This document shows, piece after piece, positions 1 to 11,690 of a stretch of 64,000 bases of DNA. The DNA is from Cinclus cinclus. Lineage: Eukaryota; Chordata; Aves; Passeriformes; Cinclidae. The stretch is taken from assembly GCF_963662255.1 (NCBI RefSeq), contig NC_085055.1, forward strand, positions 8,625,102-8,689,101, in the 5' to 3' direction. Positions within the stretch are counted from its first letter, which is position 1. Every line of letters begins with the position of its first letter. Made by a program: the position numbers and the translations under genes. The notes beneath the pieces were generated by a model that saw only the letters and a program-made list of their open reading frames with translations, did not search any database and was not told where the DNA came from.

Positions 1-1342
1 AAAGCTGGAGTGGAAAAGGAGAGTGGGATTTGCCAGCGGCTTGTTTATTAGCCACACCACACCAAAAACATCTGACGTATGATACAAGATGCAAAACACA
101 GTGCATCAGGATGAGGCATGGGGAGATGTCAATGCTTGTCATTTCAAAGCACTGCAACCCCTCTCCTCGCAGCCTGAATTAATCAGTCTGCCAGGAGCAG
201 CCTTGCTTTGACCTCCACTCTGCCCTTTGCCCTGCCCAGCAGCCGAGAGTCTGGGAGTTAAACACAATTTAAGCACTACCTCTTCCCAAATGCAAAGCCT
301 GGGCTGGCTGCAACCATCCTGAGCCTCTGACAATGCCCCCCTGCAAATGCTGACCGAGGGCTTTAGTACTGTGGGTGCCAGCATGGATCCAGCAGTGGTC
401 GCAGCCTGCGGCTGCCCGGCATCCTCCTCCGGCATGTTATAGTGAGGATGTAATTTCTAAAATAACACGTTACTCTTGTTTAATTATCCCACTTTATAGA
501 AGTCACTTCCGGCGCCAAGCTCGAGTTATGAGATACATTTCTGAGCCATTGTCTGGGTGCCAGGAAAGAAGAAAAAGAGAGAGTCAGAATTATGATTGTT
601 ATTGGAGTGTTTTATTTTGGTTTTTAGATGTCTGGATTTCTGTTATAAAATGTATGAACTGCAAAGGAACTGAAATCTTTATGCTTGCAATATTAGTTTC
701 TCATTTCTAGACTGAAATGCTTATGGCTCTTCTTAATTCTCTCAGAAATATTCTGTGTGTTTATTTTTTTTCCCCTCAGTATGTTTATGTAACTTCCTCT
801 GTAAGCTCAATTTTTAGTTAATTAACTTTTTTGTCCAGAAATTCCTTAGCTTGGTTTCTTTATTAATAAAACTGGCATTTCCAGTTAAGACCATAGGTGC
901 GCCACTGCTAAGTTCCCTTGCTTTCCACCAGCTCAAGCAGATTTCTTGAAGGGCTTTGGCATTCCTCTGAGCAGACCCAGCCCAGATACAGCTTCAAATA
1001 TGCTCAAGCAGCCACAGGAGGTGCAAGTCCTCAATGCTCAATGCTCCCGTGTGATTGGAGTTAGAACAGCCACAGGGGCAGCAGGCAGGAGGAGTGGGTG
1101 CCATTCCATGGTGATGATTTTGGCAGCACGAAAACCTGCTCAGACAGGAATCTGGGGGTCAGAGGATGCTGGGGATAGAGCCAGCAGGCTGAGGTTTCTC
1201 CCACATTCATCTCTGTGGATGCAGCATGAGGCAGAGGGGGAAAAGGGAGAATGCAGCTTGCCCCAGGTCCTCCTCCTGAACGGCATGACTGAGTCAGCCG
1301 GCCTCTCTCCACCTCCTTCTACTTTGCAACTCCCTGTAAGTG

Positions 1343-1431
1343 TCTAACACCTTTTCACTGTAATGTCATTTGAAGATTTAATTAAGGTGCTGTTTGTTCC
1401 CTCTCCCAGATAATTAATTGAAGGTGTTAGA
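1343..1431. promoter_or_regulatory. AT-rich island with inverted T-box-like half-sites
   Basis: TCTAACACCTT at 1343-1353 is repeated as its exact reverse complement, AAGGTGTTAGA, at 1421-1431. The core AGGTGTTA is close to the T-box half-site AGGTGTGA. Between the arms lie TTTAATTAAGG and TAATTAATTG, typical homeodomain core words. This arrangement suggests a small cis-regulatory element. An 11-base inverted repeat within 100 bases is expected about once by chance in a window of this size, so the call rests on the combination of motifs and is weak. Confidence 0.25.
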
Positions 1432-2384
1432 TAAAACCAGGCCTTACACCAATCCTTGCTGGGTCTGAACAGCACCTTCCAGCTCAAGATATTATTGTTC
1501 CCTTTTGTTTCAGATCCTTCTGCTTGTTCTCAGCCCTGTGAAAAGGCTTATATCCAAACCAATTTGAATTAATTTTTCAAGCAAGATACCACAAGACCAA
1601 GATACTATTAAAGGCTTTGCTAGAAATCAGGGTTCATTAGAACACACCCAGCTGCCGTTCCCTCCCCTGTGCATTCTGCCCTTCAATAAAAAGACAAAAG
1701 ACAAAAAGGGTTTTACCTGCCAGGGCTTTGGTGTTTAAGCCAAAGGACATGCGTGGCTGTAGGGAAACTGATCCCACACATGCCACAGCAATGAGAAGGC
1801 TTTTGGTGGTGACCTTGTATGTCCTCAGGAGTGCTGAGCCTGGCACAGCCCAGGGCTGGTCCTGGCAGAGGGGGCTCCCTGGGGGGATGTTTGGTGATGT
1901 GGGGATGTGGGGATGCCGACACTGCCTTGGGCAGTGGAAACCCAGCCTCAGTGTGTGCTGGCCCATTCCCATCACCCATGGCTTCAGTCAAAGCTGGGAC
2001 CTAAATTTTGACATTTTTCAACCTTGTTGAGCAAACTGCATAGGCTCCTCCAAGGTGACACATAAATCACATGTAATCACCAGCAGTCCCCTGGCCCCCC
2101 TATTTATCTCCTTTCTTTTCACCAGCTATTCCCAGGGATCAGGGCCAACCAAACCTGACCAGTTACAGCAGCAATGCTGGGCTCTGGGAACATGTCTGTG
2201 ATGGCAGGCAGTGCTCTGTGCATGGCCGTGGGATTTCTCCTTGGAGATGGGAGGAGAGCCCAGTGCAGCCACCCCACTGAGCATTTCCCTCAGCTCAGCA
2301 CCGTTCCATTTTTCTTCAAGTCAATGTCTCTCTTCCACACGGGAAAGGACCCTCAAAATGATCAAAGGAGCCAGAAAGCTTTTG

Positions 2385-2580
2385 CAATTTCTCCTTTAAA
2401 TGGAATTTTATAAAGCAAGAAGAATCACACACTTATTGTTTAAAAAGAGAGCCCTATCAGCAATGGGGATTTTGCAATGAGTCAATTTGAGCATGTTCTT
2501 GCTGACCGCATGGGTGCCCTCACCCTCATCTCAGTGTGAGATTTTTAGTGCAATTAGTAGAAAGTGTCCAACAGAAAATA
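2385..2580. promoter_or_regulatory. Candidate enhancer, AT-rich non-repetitive island
   Basis: An AT-rich block stands out from GC-richer flanks. It holds TTTAAATGG, TTGTTTAAAAAG, ATTTTGCAATGAGTCAATTTG and GCAATTAGTAG, which are homeobox-, C/EBP- and AP-1-like words. It does not resemble CR1 and is not simple sequence. No coding frame continues through it. Interpretation as a conserved enhancer is inference from composition only. Confidence 0.22.
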
Positions 2581-3019
2581 TACTTGCAGCACAAGGCCCC
2601 CTGGTTTGCTGCAACCCTTGCAACTTGCAGCCCACACAGGAAGATAGATGACGTCTGAAGCGGTTCAGTCCCTATTTCTTGCCCTTCTCCACCAAGATGA
2701 GGTTCACAGCATCAGCACAGTGCTGGACTGTGCTGCTCCAGCACTTGCAAAGAGTGGCAGCATGCAGGGCAGAGTGGGGCTGAGAGGAGGTGCCTGGTCT
2801 GTCCTGATAACCAGGAGGGAGCAGCTTAGAAGACCCATGTCTGAGGTCACTCTCAATTCAAACACCTGGCAGAGCTGACAGCAAAATGACAAAAATCCCT
2901 ATTTTCAGTGCTGGTATATTCCAGCCATGCCCACAGCCTGCCTGTGCTGTCAGAGAAAATGCAAACCACCCTTCCCAGGTCCCCAAACCACTGCCAGGAG
3001 GCCCGGGATATTCTCCCAT

Positions 3020-3190
3020 CCCAGATTATGTCACTCACACATTGCATTTAAATGGGACGCCTTCTGTCTCCTTAACAAGAATGGCATGGCTTTGCTTATT
3101 GCCTATTAACTTGAGAGGTGAACACATCGGCTGGCAGAATCAGAAACATTTACCATGAAAAAGAAAAGCTGAAATCCCATTTTCTTCCCG
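3020..3190. promoter_or_regulatory. Candidate enhancer, AT-rich island
   Basis: This block runs from TTATGTCACTCA through GCATTTAAATGGG, TTATTGCCTATTAACTTG and AACATTTACC to CCGCGGCTCAG. It mixes a CRE/AP-1-like word, an ATTTAAAT palindrome and FOX-like TTTAC words. Its vocabulary differs from the surrounding CTG-rich sequence, and it is neither CR1 nor tandem repeat. Composition of this kind is common in vertebrate conserved non-coding elements, but nothing here proves conservation. Confidence 0.25.
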
Positions 3191-3894
3191 CGGCTCAGTG
3201 GGAAACAGCCTGTCAGAGCCAGGCAGAGCTGTGAGAAGCTGCGTTCCTCAGGTGTCTCCCCCACTGACAGCACTTCTCAGCCATACTGGAGGCCCCCACT
3301 GGAGGCTCCCCAGGAAGGACAAGCACCTCAGAGTGCCAGAGCTGAGGGACAAAGGGGTAAACTGCTCCTTATCTTCCCAGGTTCCACACCCAGTGTTCCT
3401 TTCCATCCACTGGTACCCGCACTCATGAATACCCCCTCTTCTGAGGACAATGGCACCACTCAGTCAAAGCCAGAGAAGGTCACACAACTGTCCAGGGACA
3501 ATGACACAGGAGACTTCTGTTCCCTTCCCTCTTCTCCAATCACAGCCCGTTAGTTCTGGGGATTTGGGTTTCCATTAGTGCCTGTTTGGTGGCCTTTCTC
3601 CTTTACACTGGCATTTCCACGGCTGCTTAACTTCAGTGCATTTCATTAGCACAGAGGTTTCTGTCGATATTAGAAAGTCACTGTAATCATCAGGGGGATT
3701 TGCATGGCTGTTAGCCCAGGAGCTTCACTGTTTGCAAGTGTTTTCAGCAGCATTTTTGCAGAAAAAGGTGCCTTTGACATGCTCCCTACGGGCGGAGACC
3801 CAATACCCCTGTCTCCCACTCTGCACAAGTGTGCTGCACTCTTACCCAGCAGTGGTGAGGATGCCAACCCCAGCCAGGAGCTGCAAATGCTCAC

Positions 3895-4030
3895 CAGGAT
3901 GCCCATTCATACTGGGACATCTTTGCCCCCCGTATTCTTCCGGGATGCCCAGCAGGATGCCCATGCCCATAGGGGTAACCATTCCCATGGAGATGCCCAT
4001 GCCCACCAGTGCACCTGCACACACCATGCC
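3895..4030. repeat. Degenerate minisatellite built on GATGCCCAT
   Basis: The nonamer GATGCCCAT and variants recur at irregular spacing (GGATGCCCATTC, GGATGCCCAG, GGATGCCCATGCCCAT, AGATGCCCATGCCCA). This gives a Met-Pro-rich frame on one strand and Gly-Met-rich frames on the other. It is low-copy and decayed. The apparent protein frames through it are a by-product of the repeat. Confidence 0.5.
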
Positions 4031-4684
4031 AATGATACCCGCATCACCAAGCACTGTTGCTCCTTTCCTTGGAGCATACAACCGGGTCATCCTCCCTCTG
4101 ATCCGTCGGTGTCACCCATCTCATTCCCCCAGCACCCTTTTGTTTCCTCATCCCAGATCACAAAATACCAGACCTTTGGCTGGTATTTTGTGAGCTGCAG
4201 GGGTGGAAGGACAGATGCAGGGTGGTGGGGACATGGCAGGGGAAGAGCACTGGGACAGTGGAGATGGCCTCCCCTTCCTTTCCACTTCCCTGTGCACTTT
4301 GGGGCCGGCAGCCTTTGGCGGACAGTGCAGTTCTGTTTTGCATCACTGCTTTGAAAAGCCCTTGGAGAGAGCGGTGATTTATGAGAGGTTTCTTGTACAA
4401 GGGGAAATAAACCTCTGACCAGACCCAACTGAAATCCACACTGCTTCATTTTCTGTGGAATCAGGATTTTACCCCTATCTGAGGATTTTGCTTCTTTCCA
4501 AGAAAAACAACCAGTGACTTTCTCATGAACAGCCATGCTCTCTCCCTTTTCAAAAGCCAGGCTGGCTGGGATGGGCTCCTTTCCCTGCCGGCCTGCATGT
4601 CCCGGTCCTCACTCCTCCACACCGGAGCCCTGCGGTTCACAAATCACCGCGTTTCCGACCAGTGCCGAAGCGAGAACATCTGCT

Positions 4685-4850
4685 GGGAAAGTCAACAGTA
4701 ATTAATTGGCCTTTAACTGGGAGATAGAGAAGCAGGAGAGAAGCACAGCCCCCTTTAATGAGAATAAAAGGTGTTTAAGTTTAGAGGAGTGCAGAGGCGC
4801 CCCGGTAACTTTGTAATGTGATAAGGGGCTGGGAATTTAAACCAGAAATG
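4685..4850. promoter_or_regulatory. Candidate enhancer with homeodomain-type words
   Basis: Contains CAGTAATTAATTGGCC, CCTTTAATGAG, AAGGTGTTTAAG and GTAATGTGATAAGGGG (a GATA-type GATAAG). The flanks are GC-rich, and no repeat family is recognised. A modest candidate for a cis-regulatory element. Confidence 0.22.
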
Positions 4851-6835
4851 GAAGGGCTGGGGGCGGGGGGGTTGCGGGTGCTCCGGCAAACTAATGGAGC
4901 CTGGAAGGGAGATGGTGCCGAAGAGCTGCGGTTCCTGGAGCAAAGGGGTTCCAGGTGGGAGCAAGAGCAGTTCAGCCCCTGCCTTGCCCCCAGCTGTTGC
5001 ACAAGGGGCGCTGAGGGTGCGGGGCTCAGGGGCTGCCGGCAGCCAGGAGATGCTGGAGCAGGACCGAAGGTGCAAAAGGGCAGAGAGGGCAAGACTGGGG
5101 GAAGGATGCTAGAGGTGGCGGCAGCAGTGTCAGCATTTTCTGAGGGGCTTGTTTGTGTGAGACCAAGTTTTGCTGGGACTGTGTGGCTGGGCTGGGGGTG
5201 GCTCTGCAGAAACCCCTCACTGGCTTGGGGAGTTGAGTGTGGGTGCAAGGAATGTGCCTGGAATTTGACTTGGCTGAGCTGGAGAAGAGTCTCTATGAGC
5301 TGCTGGAAGCAGAGACCCTAGCACCCTGGTAAAAATAGCACAGGGAGGGATGGAAGAGAATGCAGCAAGGGGAAGGGAGGAGAAAGAGGTGATGCTGGGG
5401 GGGATGGGGCTTTTGGGGGTGAAGGTGGAAAAAGCCATAGGGGCCTGGGAGGAAGAGGCAGAAACTGCATCCAGGGATTGCTCTGCTTGCTCTGCATGGG
5501 CTGAGGCTCAAATAATGGTGAGAAAAGAGTGCTGAGGCAGTAGCAATTTTGGAGAAAAGGGGGACAGCTCTTTCTGGGAGAAAAAAAATACCAAAAGCAG
5601 CTGCAGGTGTATAATTGCAATTATGATATATAAGTGCTAGTGCAATATACCCTCTGCAAATGGATGGCACTGAAGCTGTGAGGAACAGGCTAGTGTAGGA
5701 AGAAACTCAGTTAATTAGTTAAGCAGAACTCTTTAGGAAGTGTTTCCTCAATTGCTTTTTTCACCCCTTTATTTCCGTAACTACCAAATGGTTTGTTGCT
5801 CATCCTTATGGTGAAATCTTCCCTGAGCCTGCCAAGGGAGGCTGCTCTGTGTGGAGCAAAAGGAGGAAAACCAGAGCTCTGCTGTGGATAGGAATATTCA
5901 TGCAAAATATTTTTAATTTCTTTGAAAAGCCTGATTCTATTTTTTTTTTTCTGATACTGAACCTTGGAGACTCCTATGTATTTAAATCACCTCACCATCA
6001 CCCCATCTCACTTTTCCTCCTGGGGTCTGTCTCTATATGCCCCATGAGCTGTCCCTGAACAGGGGGGTGTGAGCTTCTGGCACCCTCAAACCAGCCCTGA
6101 GCCCCCAGCACTGCCTGCACTCAGGGCTGCCGTAGCCCTGCCAGGGAAGCAGAGGGAGAGCATTACCCAGCTTCGCACAGGGGAAATGATATAATTGGAG
6201 CTGTTTGGATTTAGAAATTAAAATAATTTGAGTTTGCTCGGAAAGGTTCATGCAACGTCAGCTTCCATCAGGCAGATGAGAAGCAGAGGTGCCCCAGGAG
6301 TAAGCACTCTGACAGCTCTCCCAAATAACACCCGCTCTGCTGGGACTCCTTTTATTTGCCCTGCCCTGTTCGGGGTGGTGACAGGAGGGAGCTTCCTCCC
6401 AAGCTGGGGAAATCTTTGTGCCCTTTCCCAAAGTGGAGATGCCATCTCTCTTCTGTGCCCATTTAGCCCTGGCCATGCCACAGGGGAGATCTGCCATCCC
6501 AGCTCCTTGGAGCCAAGGGATTATCTTTCTCCTGGCCCCCAGAACCACCCTTTCTGCCCCAAAATCTCCAGGCAAGGCAGCAATCAGTGTCCTCCTTGTG
6601 CTGCAAAAGGCCTGGCTAAACCCTGCCATGCCACTCATGATTTTGAGGTACCCTGACAACTGTCAGAGCACTGAGAGTCCAGGACAGATTCATTGAGAAA
6701 TCCCATCTAAACTCCTGTTTCCAGCCTCCTCCTGCTCCAGGATTGTCTCCCAGCTCTTCCCCTCCACCTACATTGAGGACGCCTTCTCCCTGAGGTCCCT
6801 GCATCCTTCCAGGTTTGTCACTCGCCCGGTTCCAC

Positions 6836-7930
6836 CTGTGTTTCAAACCTTCCCAGTTCCTGTTGTGTTACTGCTGTTCGCAGTGTGACCTAATTAAGCA
6901 CCATCTGCAAATGCAATTACTTTGCCATTTATCTTCTCGATCGTTAATGTTCATCCCAAGCAAGACCAAACCTAGTTCTGGCTCCTCCACTGGCTGATGT
7001 GCCATGTGGGCTCCTAAGCCAGTCTTGCTTTGGAACCAGGTAATTCCTCCAGGAATTGTCTACGAGACACAGGATGAAATTCTGTGTGTCCTGCCAGGCT
7101 TTATCCACCAGTGCCTGCCTCCAGAGAGGGTGCAAAGCCCTGACAAATTCTAACTGGCTTTGACCGCCCTAGTTTGTCCTTTAATAAATTCATCCTTGGC
7201 ATTGCTTGTGGCTTTGCTCTCCTTCAAGAGCATCAAATGCCTTTTCCTTAATCCCCAATTTTTTTGGCATTCCTCGTCTGGCAGATGAAACAAATTTCCT
7301 GGCTACTAATTGTCAGTCTCCTTTTCCAGTCTCTTCCTTTTATTTTTCTTTTAGATTTTATTTGTGTTTGTTTCCTTCTCTGGCAGTTCCCACCATTCCC
7401 TCCCAGCCCCCCCCCCCCAGGTTCTTCACTAATTTGTTATGCCAGCTCAGAATTTGGCCAGCTGCAATTTTATTTTCAATGCTGGTGGTGGGTTTTAAAG
7501 TGGTGGAGGCTCACTAAGTCCGTTAGTGAACTCCCTTAATAATTCAGAATGCATGTTGTTCACCCTGGCTGATTTGTGCACATTAGGCTTGTCAGGGCTT
7601 CCCTTACGTGCTTTTTATCAGTAAGTGTATTTACAAGGTCTTCATTAGTTCCTAATTGACCATGCCTCTTCTCTTTAGTTATCACCTTAAAGAGCAATTT
7701 AAAAAAGCAATTCAACAACAGCCATTTTAAAGTTCTTCATTCCTTCCAGTCCCTTTCTCATTTATTATTATCCTTCTGTCTCTCCAGTGCTTCTTTTCCC
7801 CAGTGTCTTTAAAAACCCTTCATATTCCCTGGAACATTTTGTAAATTCCAACTTACTCTACTGATCAGCAGCTATCCGTGTGGTTTCACTTGCTTCATGC
7901 TCCAGCTTTTGGTGCTTCCCAATTCCTCAC
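6836..7930 (-). mobile_element. Ancient CR1-like LINE relic, antisense, pol region
   Basis: Read on the minus strand, this stretch follows the order of a CR1 pol gene as known from reptile and bird genomes. The + strand copy carries the antisense of the segment after RT motif A (ACCATCTGCAAAT, then CGTTAATG) near 6900-6950. It then has the motif A surroundings (GACAAATTCTAACTGG, TTTGTCCTTTAATAAATTC) near 7140-7190, and the segment upstream (TTCAGAATGCATGTTG, CTGGCTGATTTGTGCACATT) near 7540-7590. Every frame is broken, so it is a fossil. The match is from memory of the family; the right boundary is uncertain and could lie near 7730. A 12-base C-run at 7407-7418 interrupts it. Confidence 0.6.
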
Positions 7931-8394
7931 TGACCATGTTTATTCTGGGATTTCTCAGCCCGAACCCACACCAGAATGAGGTATTTGGCAGTGGGGTTTT
8001 TTAGTCCGTCTATGGGCATTAGGGAATGGGGACTTTTCCAGTGTACTGTGCTCCCATCTTGCATCTCCTCCTGGTCCCACTGGCCATGGGGCTGATGCTG
8101 GCCCAAGGCATATATTCCCTCCTGCCTCAGCAACTGCTGCTGCTTCCCAGCTGTCTTCTCACTTCTGGAATTCACTGCAGCAAATCTTTCTGTCCACCAG
8201 CTCCAAGGTCAGTCACACATTGTGCAAAACCTAGTATCTTCATCTGTGGGTTTTGGCTTTTTCCAGTGCTGCACTCCCTGAACCTCCCTCATCCCCTTGC
8301 TCATGCCAGTGCCGGGTCCACTACCCATCTCTAATTTCCCTCCCCTCCTGCTGCACCATAATTTTGCAGGCTGGGGGACTGGAACTAAACAAGT
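7931..8394. other. Intergenic spacer between two CR1 relics
   Basis: Pyrimidine-rich unique sequence with no coding frame of note and no recognised repeat. It separates the antisense pol relic to the left from the antisense CR1 3' end to the right. Both relics have the same orientation, but the order of their parts shows they are separate copies: the 3' end lies to the right of the pol portion, whereas in one antisense element it should lie to the left. Confidence 0.45.
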
Positions 8395-8590
8395 ATTCCT
8401 CTGATTTATTCATACATTCATAGGCTTTAAGGCCAGGAGAAACTATTAGCTCACTTAGCCTGACCTCCTGCCTATTACAGGCCATTAAACCTCATCCAGT
8501 TATCCCTGTACCGAGCTCCATCATTTGTTTGGCTGAAGTGTATCTTTTTGGAAAGGCCCCCAGTCTGGATGTGAAGACAGCTTTATATAA
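8395..8590 (-). mobile_element. Ancient CR1-like LINE 3' end, antisense
   Basis: The + strand reads ATTCATAGGCTTTAAGGCCAG, then CTTAGCCTGACCTCCTG, ACAGGCCATTAAACC, CCAGTTATCCCTGTA and CCCAGTCTGGATGTGAAGAC. This is the order and wording of the reverse-complemented 3' terminal part of the old reptile/bird CR1 group, which on the sense strand ends in a GGTCAGACTAGATGATC-type motif. Similarity to the remembered consensus is high for an old copy. It starts at the 3' terminus and is cut off after about 190 bases, the usual 5'-truncated CR1 form. It has no coding capacity. Confidence 0.7.
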
Positions 8591-11504
8591 TAGTATTTTC
8601 TATCCCACTCTTTATATATTCTATTATATATTCTATAATGTTTTATTTGGGTTTTGAATGCTGCTGCATTATGCATAGACACATTTGGGGGAATATCTGC
8701 AGTGATATTCAGGCATTTTCTTTTCCACCTCAGCTGTGTTCAAACCATTTGCTGTGCACATGAATAGTCCAGGACATCCCCATGCCAGGCACTGGGAAAG
8801 CAGAGCTGTCCCCTGCAGCGGTACCCAACTGTGACAAGGGCCTCATTGTGCCCTGCACCATGTTCACTGCCCTACATTAACCCACCCCAAAGAGTTTGCA
8901 AGTTTTCATCACTTTAACTCTGACTTCCCAGCCCTGGTAAAGAGGAAGACAAGGCTGGTTCTGGTAGAGATCTCCAGGCACCCCATGGTTTAATGTTTTC
9001 TTTCTCTTCTCTCTTTGAAAACTGGTATTTTTCTTTTTTTTTTTTCCCCCTGTGTTTTGTCTTCTGTGGCTTATGTTCCTTGACATGTTGGCTGGTTTTG
9101 ATCTTTCTTCTCTTTCTGCATTGCAAAATTGTCAGCTGTGTAACCTAGAAACAGGGCTGGCTGAATGATGCGTTTGCAAATAATGTTTGTTAGAAGTTTA
9201 TCTCTATTTTGTGAATCATGCCTGCCCCAAACGTGGTTTCAGGGGAAGTGCTTGTAAGTTGCCACCAGCCAGCTGAGGAAAACAGGGGTTGCTCCCAGTT
9301 CCCACATCAATTTCCTCCAGGACTTGGTGTGAATCTCATCATCCTCCTTCTCCGCAGCACTCCTGCCTTTCCAAGCCAAACACAGATGTCTCACATTCCG
9401 TTTTTCTTTGGTTTCTTTAGCAGGAGAGCCACAGACTGGCATGGCTCTCCGCATTGCACCTCTGGGGTCTGAAGGCACAAATTCACATGGGCACTACTCT
9501 TCTGCAGGTCACTAGTGCCCAGCTCTCCTCATCATGCTGCAGCATCAGCCACTTACAGCACATGCCAGTGCTCCGAGCCCCTATCTTAAAATGATCCTTG
9601 GGAGCTCAGCATAGAGCCAGGCACTTTTTTCATTCCCACTACTGATGTTTGGGGTAGGAGACACTCCTTTTAGCTTTTCCTTTGGATTTTCCTTCTGTAT
9701 TTCCTTCTCAGCTTTTCCCTTGACTCCTTTACAAGGATTTTCAAAGCCTCCAGCTTTGCCATTGCAAGGCTGGTGTGTGCTCTGCATCCTGCCCAGTGCT
9801 TGCAGGCACTTCCCACCCATCTCTCTCCTCATGGTAGTATCTTGCTGCAAAGCTTCTTCTAGATTTGGGCTGCTGCCCTTGCCCCAGCTGTCCTTCTTCC
9901 CTCCCCTCATCCACAGGGGCGATGGTATTCTTGTAGGCAGTTCCTCTCCTCTTGCAGCACACACTATCATCAGCCTCTGCCTTGTGCTAGGCATGCAGTC
10001 CCAGGTGTTTCTGCCAAAGCCAGAGTACCTCTGTGTCCATCCTCATTTAATTTAAACACCAACAAATTCTCCTGGCCATGGTGTTCATTTATCTCATAAG
10101 CTGTCCAATTCCTGCAGCCACCCCACAGCTCTCCCTGACTGTGCACTTAATACGTCCCTGGGTTGGCTGAGCATTGGAGCTGGCTGGCTGTATTTATTTT
10201 TGTTGCACCTGGCTCTGGTTTTCCAGAGCAGGCATCCACCTGCGCCCCACTGTCTGCTTGCTCCTGGTGGCTCAAGCCTCTCTGGTTAGGTCACGAGTTT
10301 CTAATTGCAAATATCATTCCTACACCTTTCTTGGGATGTAATGGTGAGGACATGCTATGGGTAACAGTCAGTGGCACCCTGGCAGTGCTGCTGCCTGTCC
10401 TCAACCCCACCTCTAAAAAATTCCAATATGCAAACCCCTGGGTGGAGGAACATGCTTTCCTTTCCTCTGTTTCCTCACATCTGCCCACCAAAGCCATGCT
10501 CCCTGCTATGGGTAAGGGGCAATAGGCCATTCAGTCCCTCTGGGGTTGTGTAGCCCCCTCACCACTCAAAAATAGCTCTGCCCTCTCCACATCATCCCCA
10601 CTTGGCTCTGTGGGTAACACTTGCATCTCAGTCGACACTTCATACTTCAAGTGCTCACCCTTCACTTGTTGGAGCCTGTTAATCTTGGCAATTAGCTGTT
10701 GCTCTGATGCAATTTTCATGCACACTGTCCCTCTCCCAAATCCCTCTAAGACCCCCTCGGAGCGTGTTCCTGTGCTGCTGCAGCTGCCTGCTTGGCTCCA
10801 CACCAGCCTTCCCCAGCAGAGCCTGAGCACCATGGGGAAGCCAGGCATTTATTTAGGTGTTATGTGCACTTAGACGCCTGCTCCCTGACATTGCATTCTG
10901 CAAATCTGACAAGAGCAGTATGTTGCCCTTCTACCTTTGCCCTCTCATCCTGCTGGGAAGAGGGGAGAGCCGAATGTCTCCTTTCAGTCTGCGCAGCCCG
11001 AAGGCCTGATAAAGATTCAGGGTGAGCTATCACTGGAATGAGGAGCAGGAAGAAATCCGAGCTGCATAATTAGGTACTTTGGGAACTGTATCAAAATGCA
11101 GTTGACTATAGATTTCTGTACAGTACGTGCTCTTCTGCATTGACTCCTGCTCCTTCTTCCACTAATGCACCAGGAGGGGGTGAGAAGCCCCTTGCCCAGG
11201 CCCCTGGAGATGGAGCTCAGCATGATCCCATGAAAAAGCTGAGCAAGAAGTTGGAGGTGAAGGGCAGGTTGAATGTGGCTTGGAGCCTGGAGTGAGGAAA
11301 CTTCATATGCTTACTTCCTAGCATGCTGTGGGCTGTGACTTTGAACCCCCTCTGTAAATAACTGGGGTTCATGGAGGGACTGTCCAGTGCCACCATCAAT
11401 GTCTATTCCTGGCAGGAAGAGCCCACAGGACCTAACTAATGGCTTAGGTTAAAAATATGTAATTGCTTAAACTGGTTAAAAATTGCAGTGTGTTTTCCCT
11501 CTCA

Positions 11505-11690
11505 AATCAAGATGAAGTTGAAATATCAAAAATGTTCACCGAATGGGAACAAAAAAGAGATTAGGAAATGTCAGATTTCACCACCGACATTTTTGATGGA
11601 AATACTTTGACATTTGCAAACTCAAATGTTTAGTTTGTCAAACCAGATGGAAATGTCAAACCGAGACAAGTTGAAACATTAATCTGTCTG
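11505..11690. repeat. Self-similar AT-rich segment, possible old interspersed repeat
   Basis: The word GAAATGTCA and its complement TGACATTT recur within 180 bases: GGAAATGTCAG near 11565, CCGACATTTTTG near 11585, TTGACATTTGC near 11609 and GGAAATGTCAAACC near 11649. There are additional ATATCAAAAATG and GTTGAAACATT variants. The dense, both-orientation recurrence resembles a decayed palindromic DNA transposon or other old repeat seen in reptile genomes. I cannot name the family. Confidence 0.35.

Larger units (their letters stand above)
1..6835. other. Intergenic sequence, no gene recognised
   Basis: No exon, RNA gene or recent mobile element is visible. The open frames are short, occur on both strands at once and show no domain. 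The stretch alternates between GC-rich, CTG/CAG-rich sequence and AT-rich islands. The AT-rich islands at 1343-1431, 2385-2580, 3020-3190 and 4685-4850 are listed separately. A further AT-rich stretch at 430-900 holds TTAATTAA-type words but nothing else I can name. A C/EBP-like palindrome at 5611-5624 and an 11-base T-run near 5941 are the only other local features. Being upstream of the gene at 58 kb, this is probably the distal part of its flank, or the flank of an unseen neighbour. Confidence 0.6.

Noticed and set aside
5611..5624. Palindrome ATAATTGCAATTAT resembling a C/EBP site
   Set aside because: Several palindromes of this length are expected by chance in a window of this size, and nothing else in the neighbourhood supports a regulatory element.
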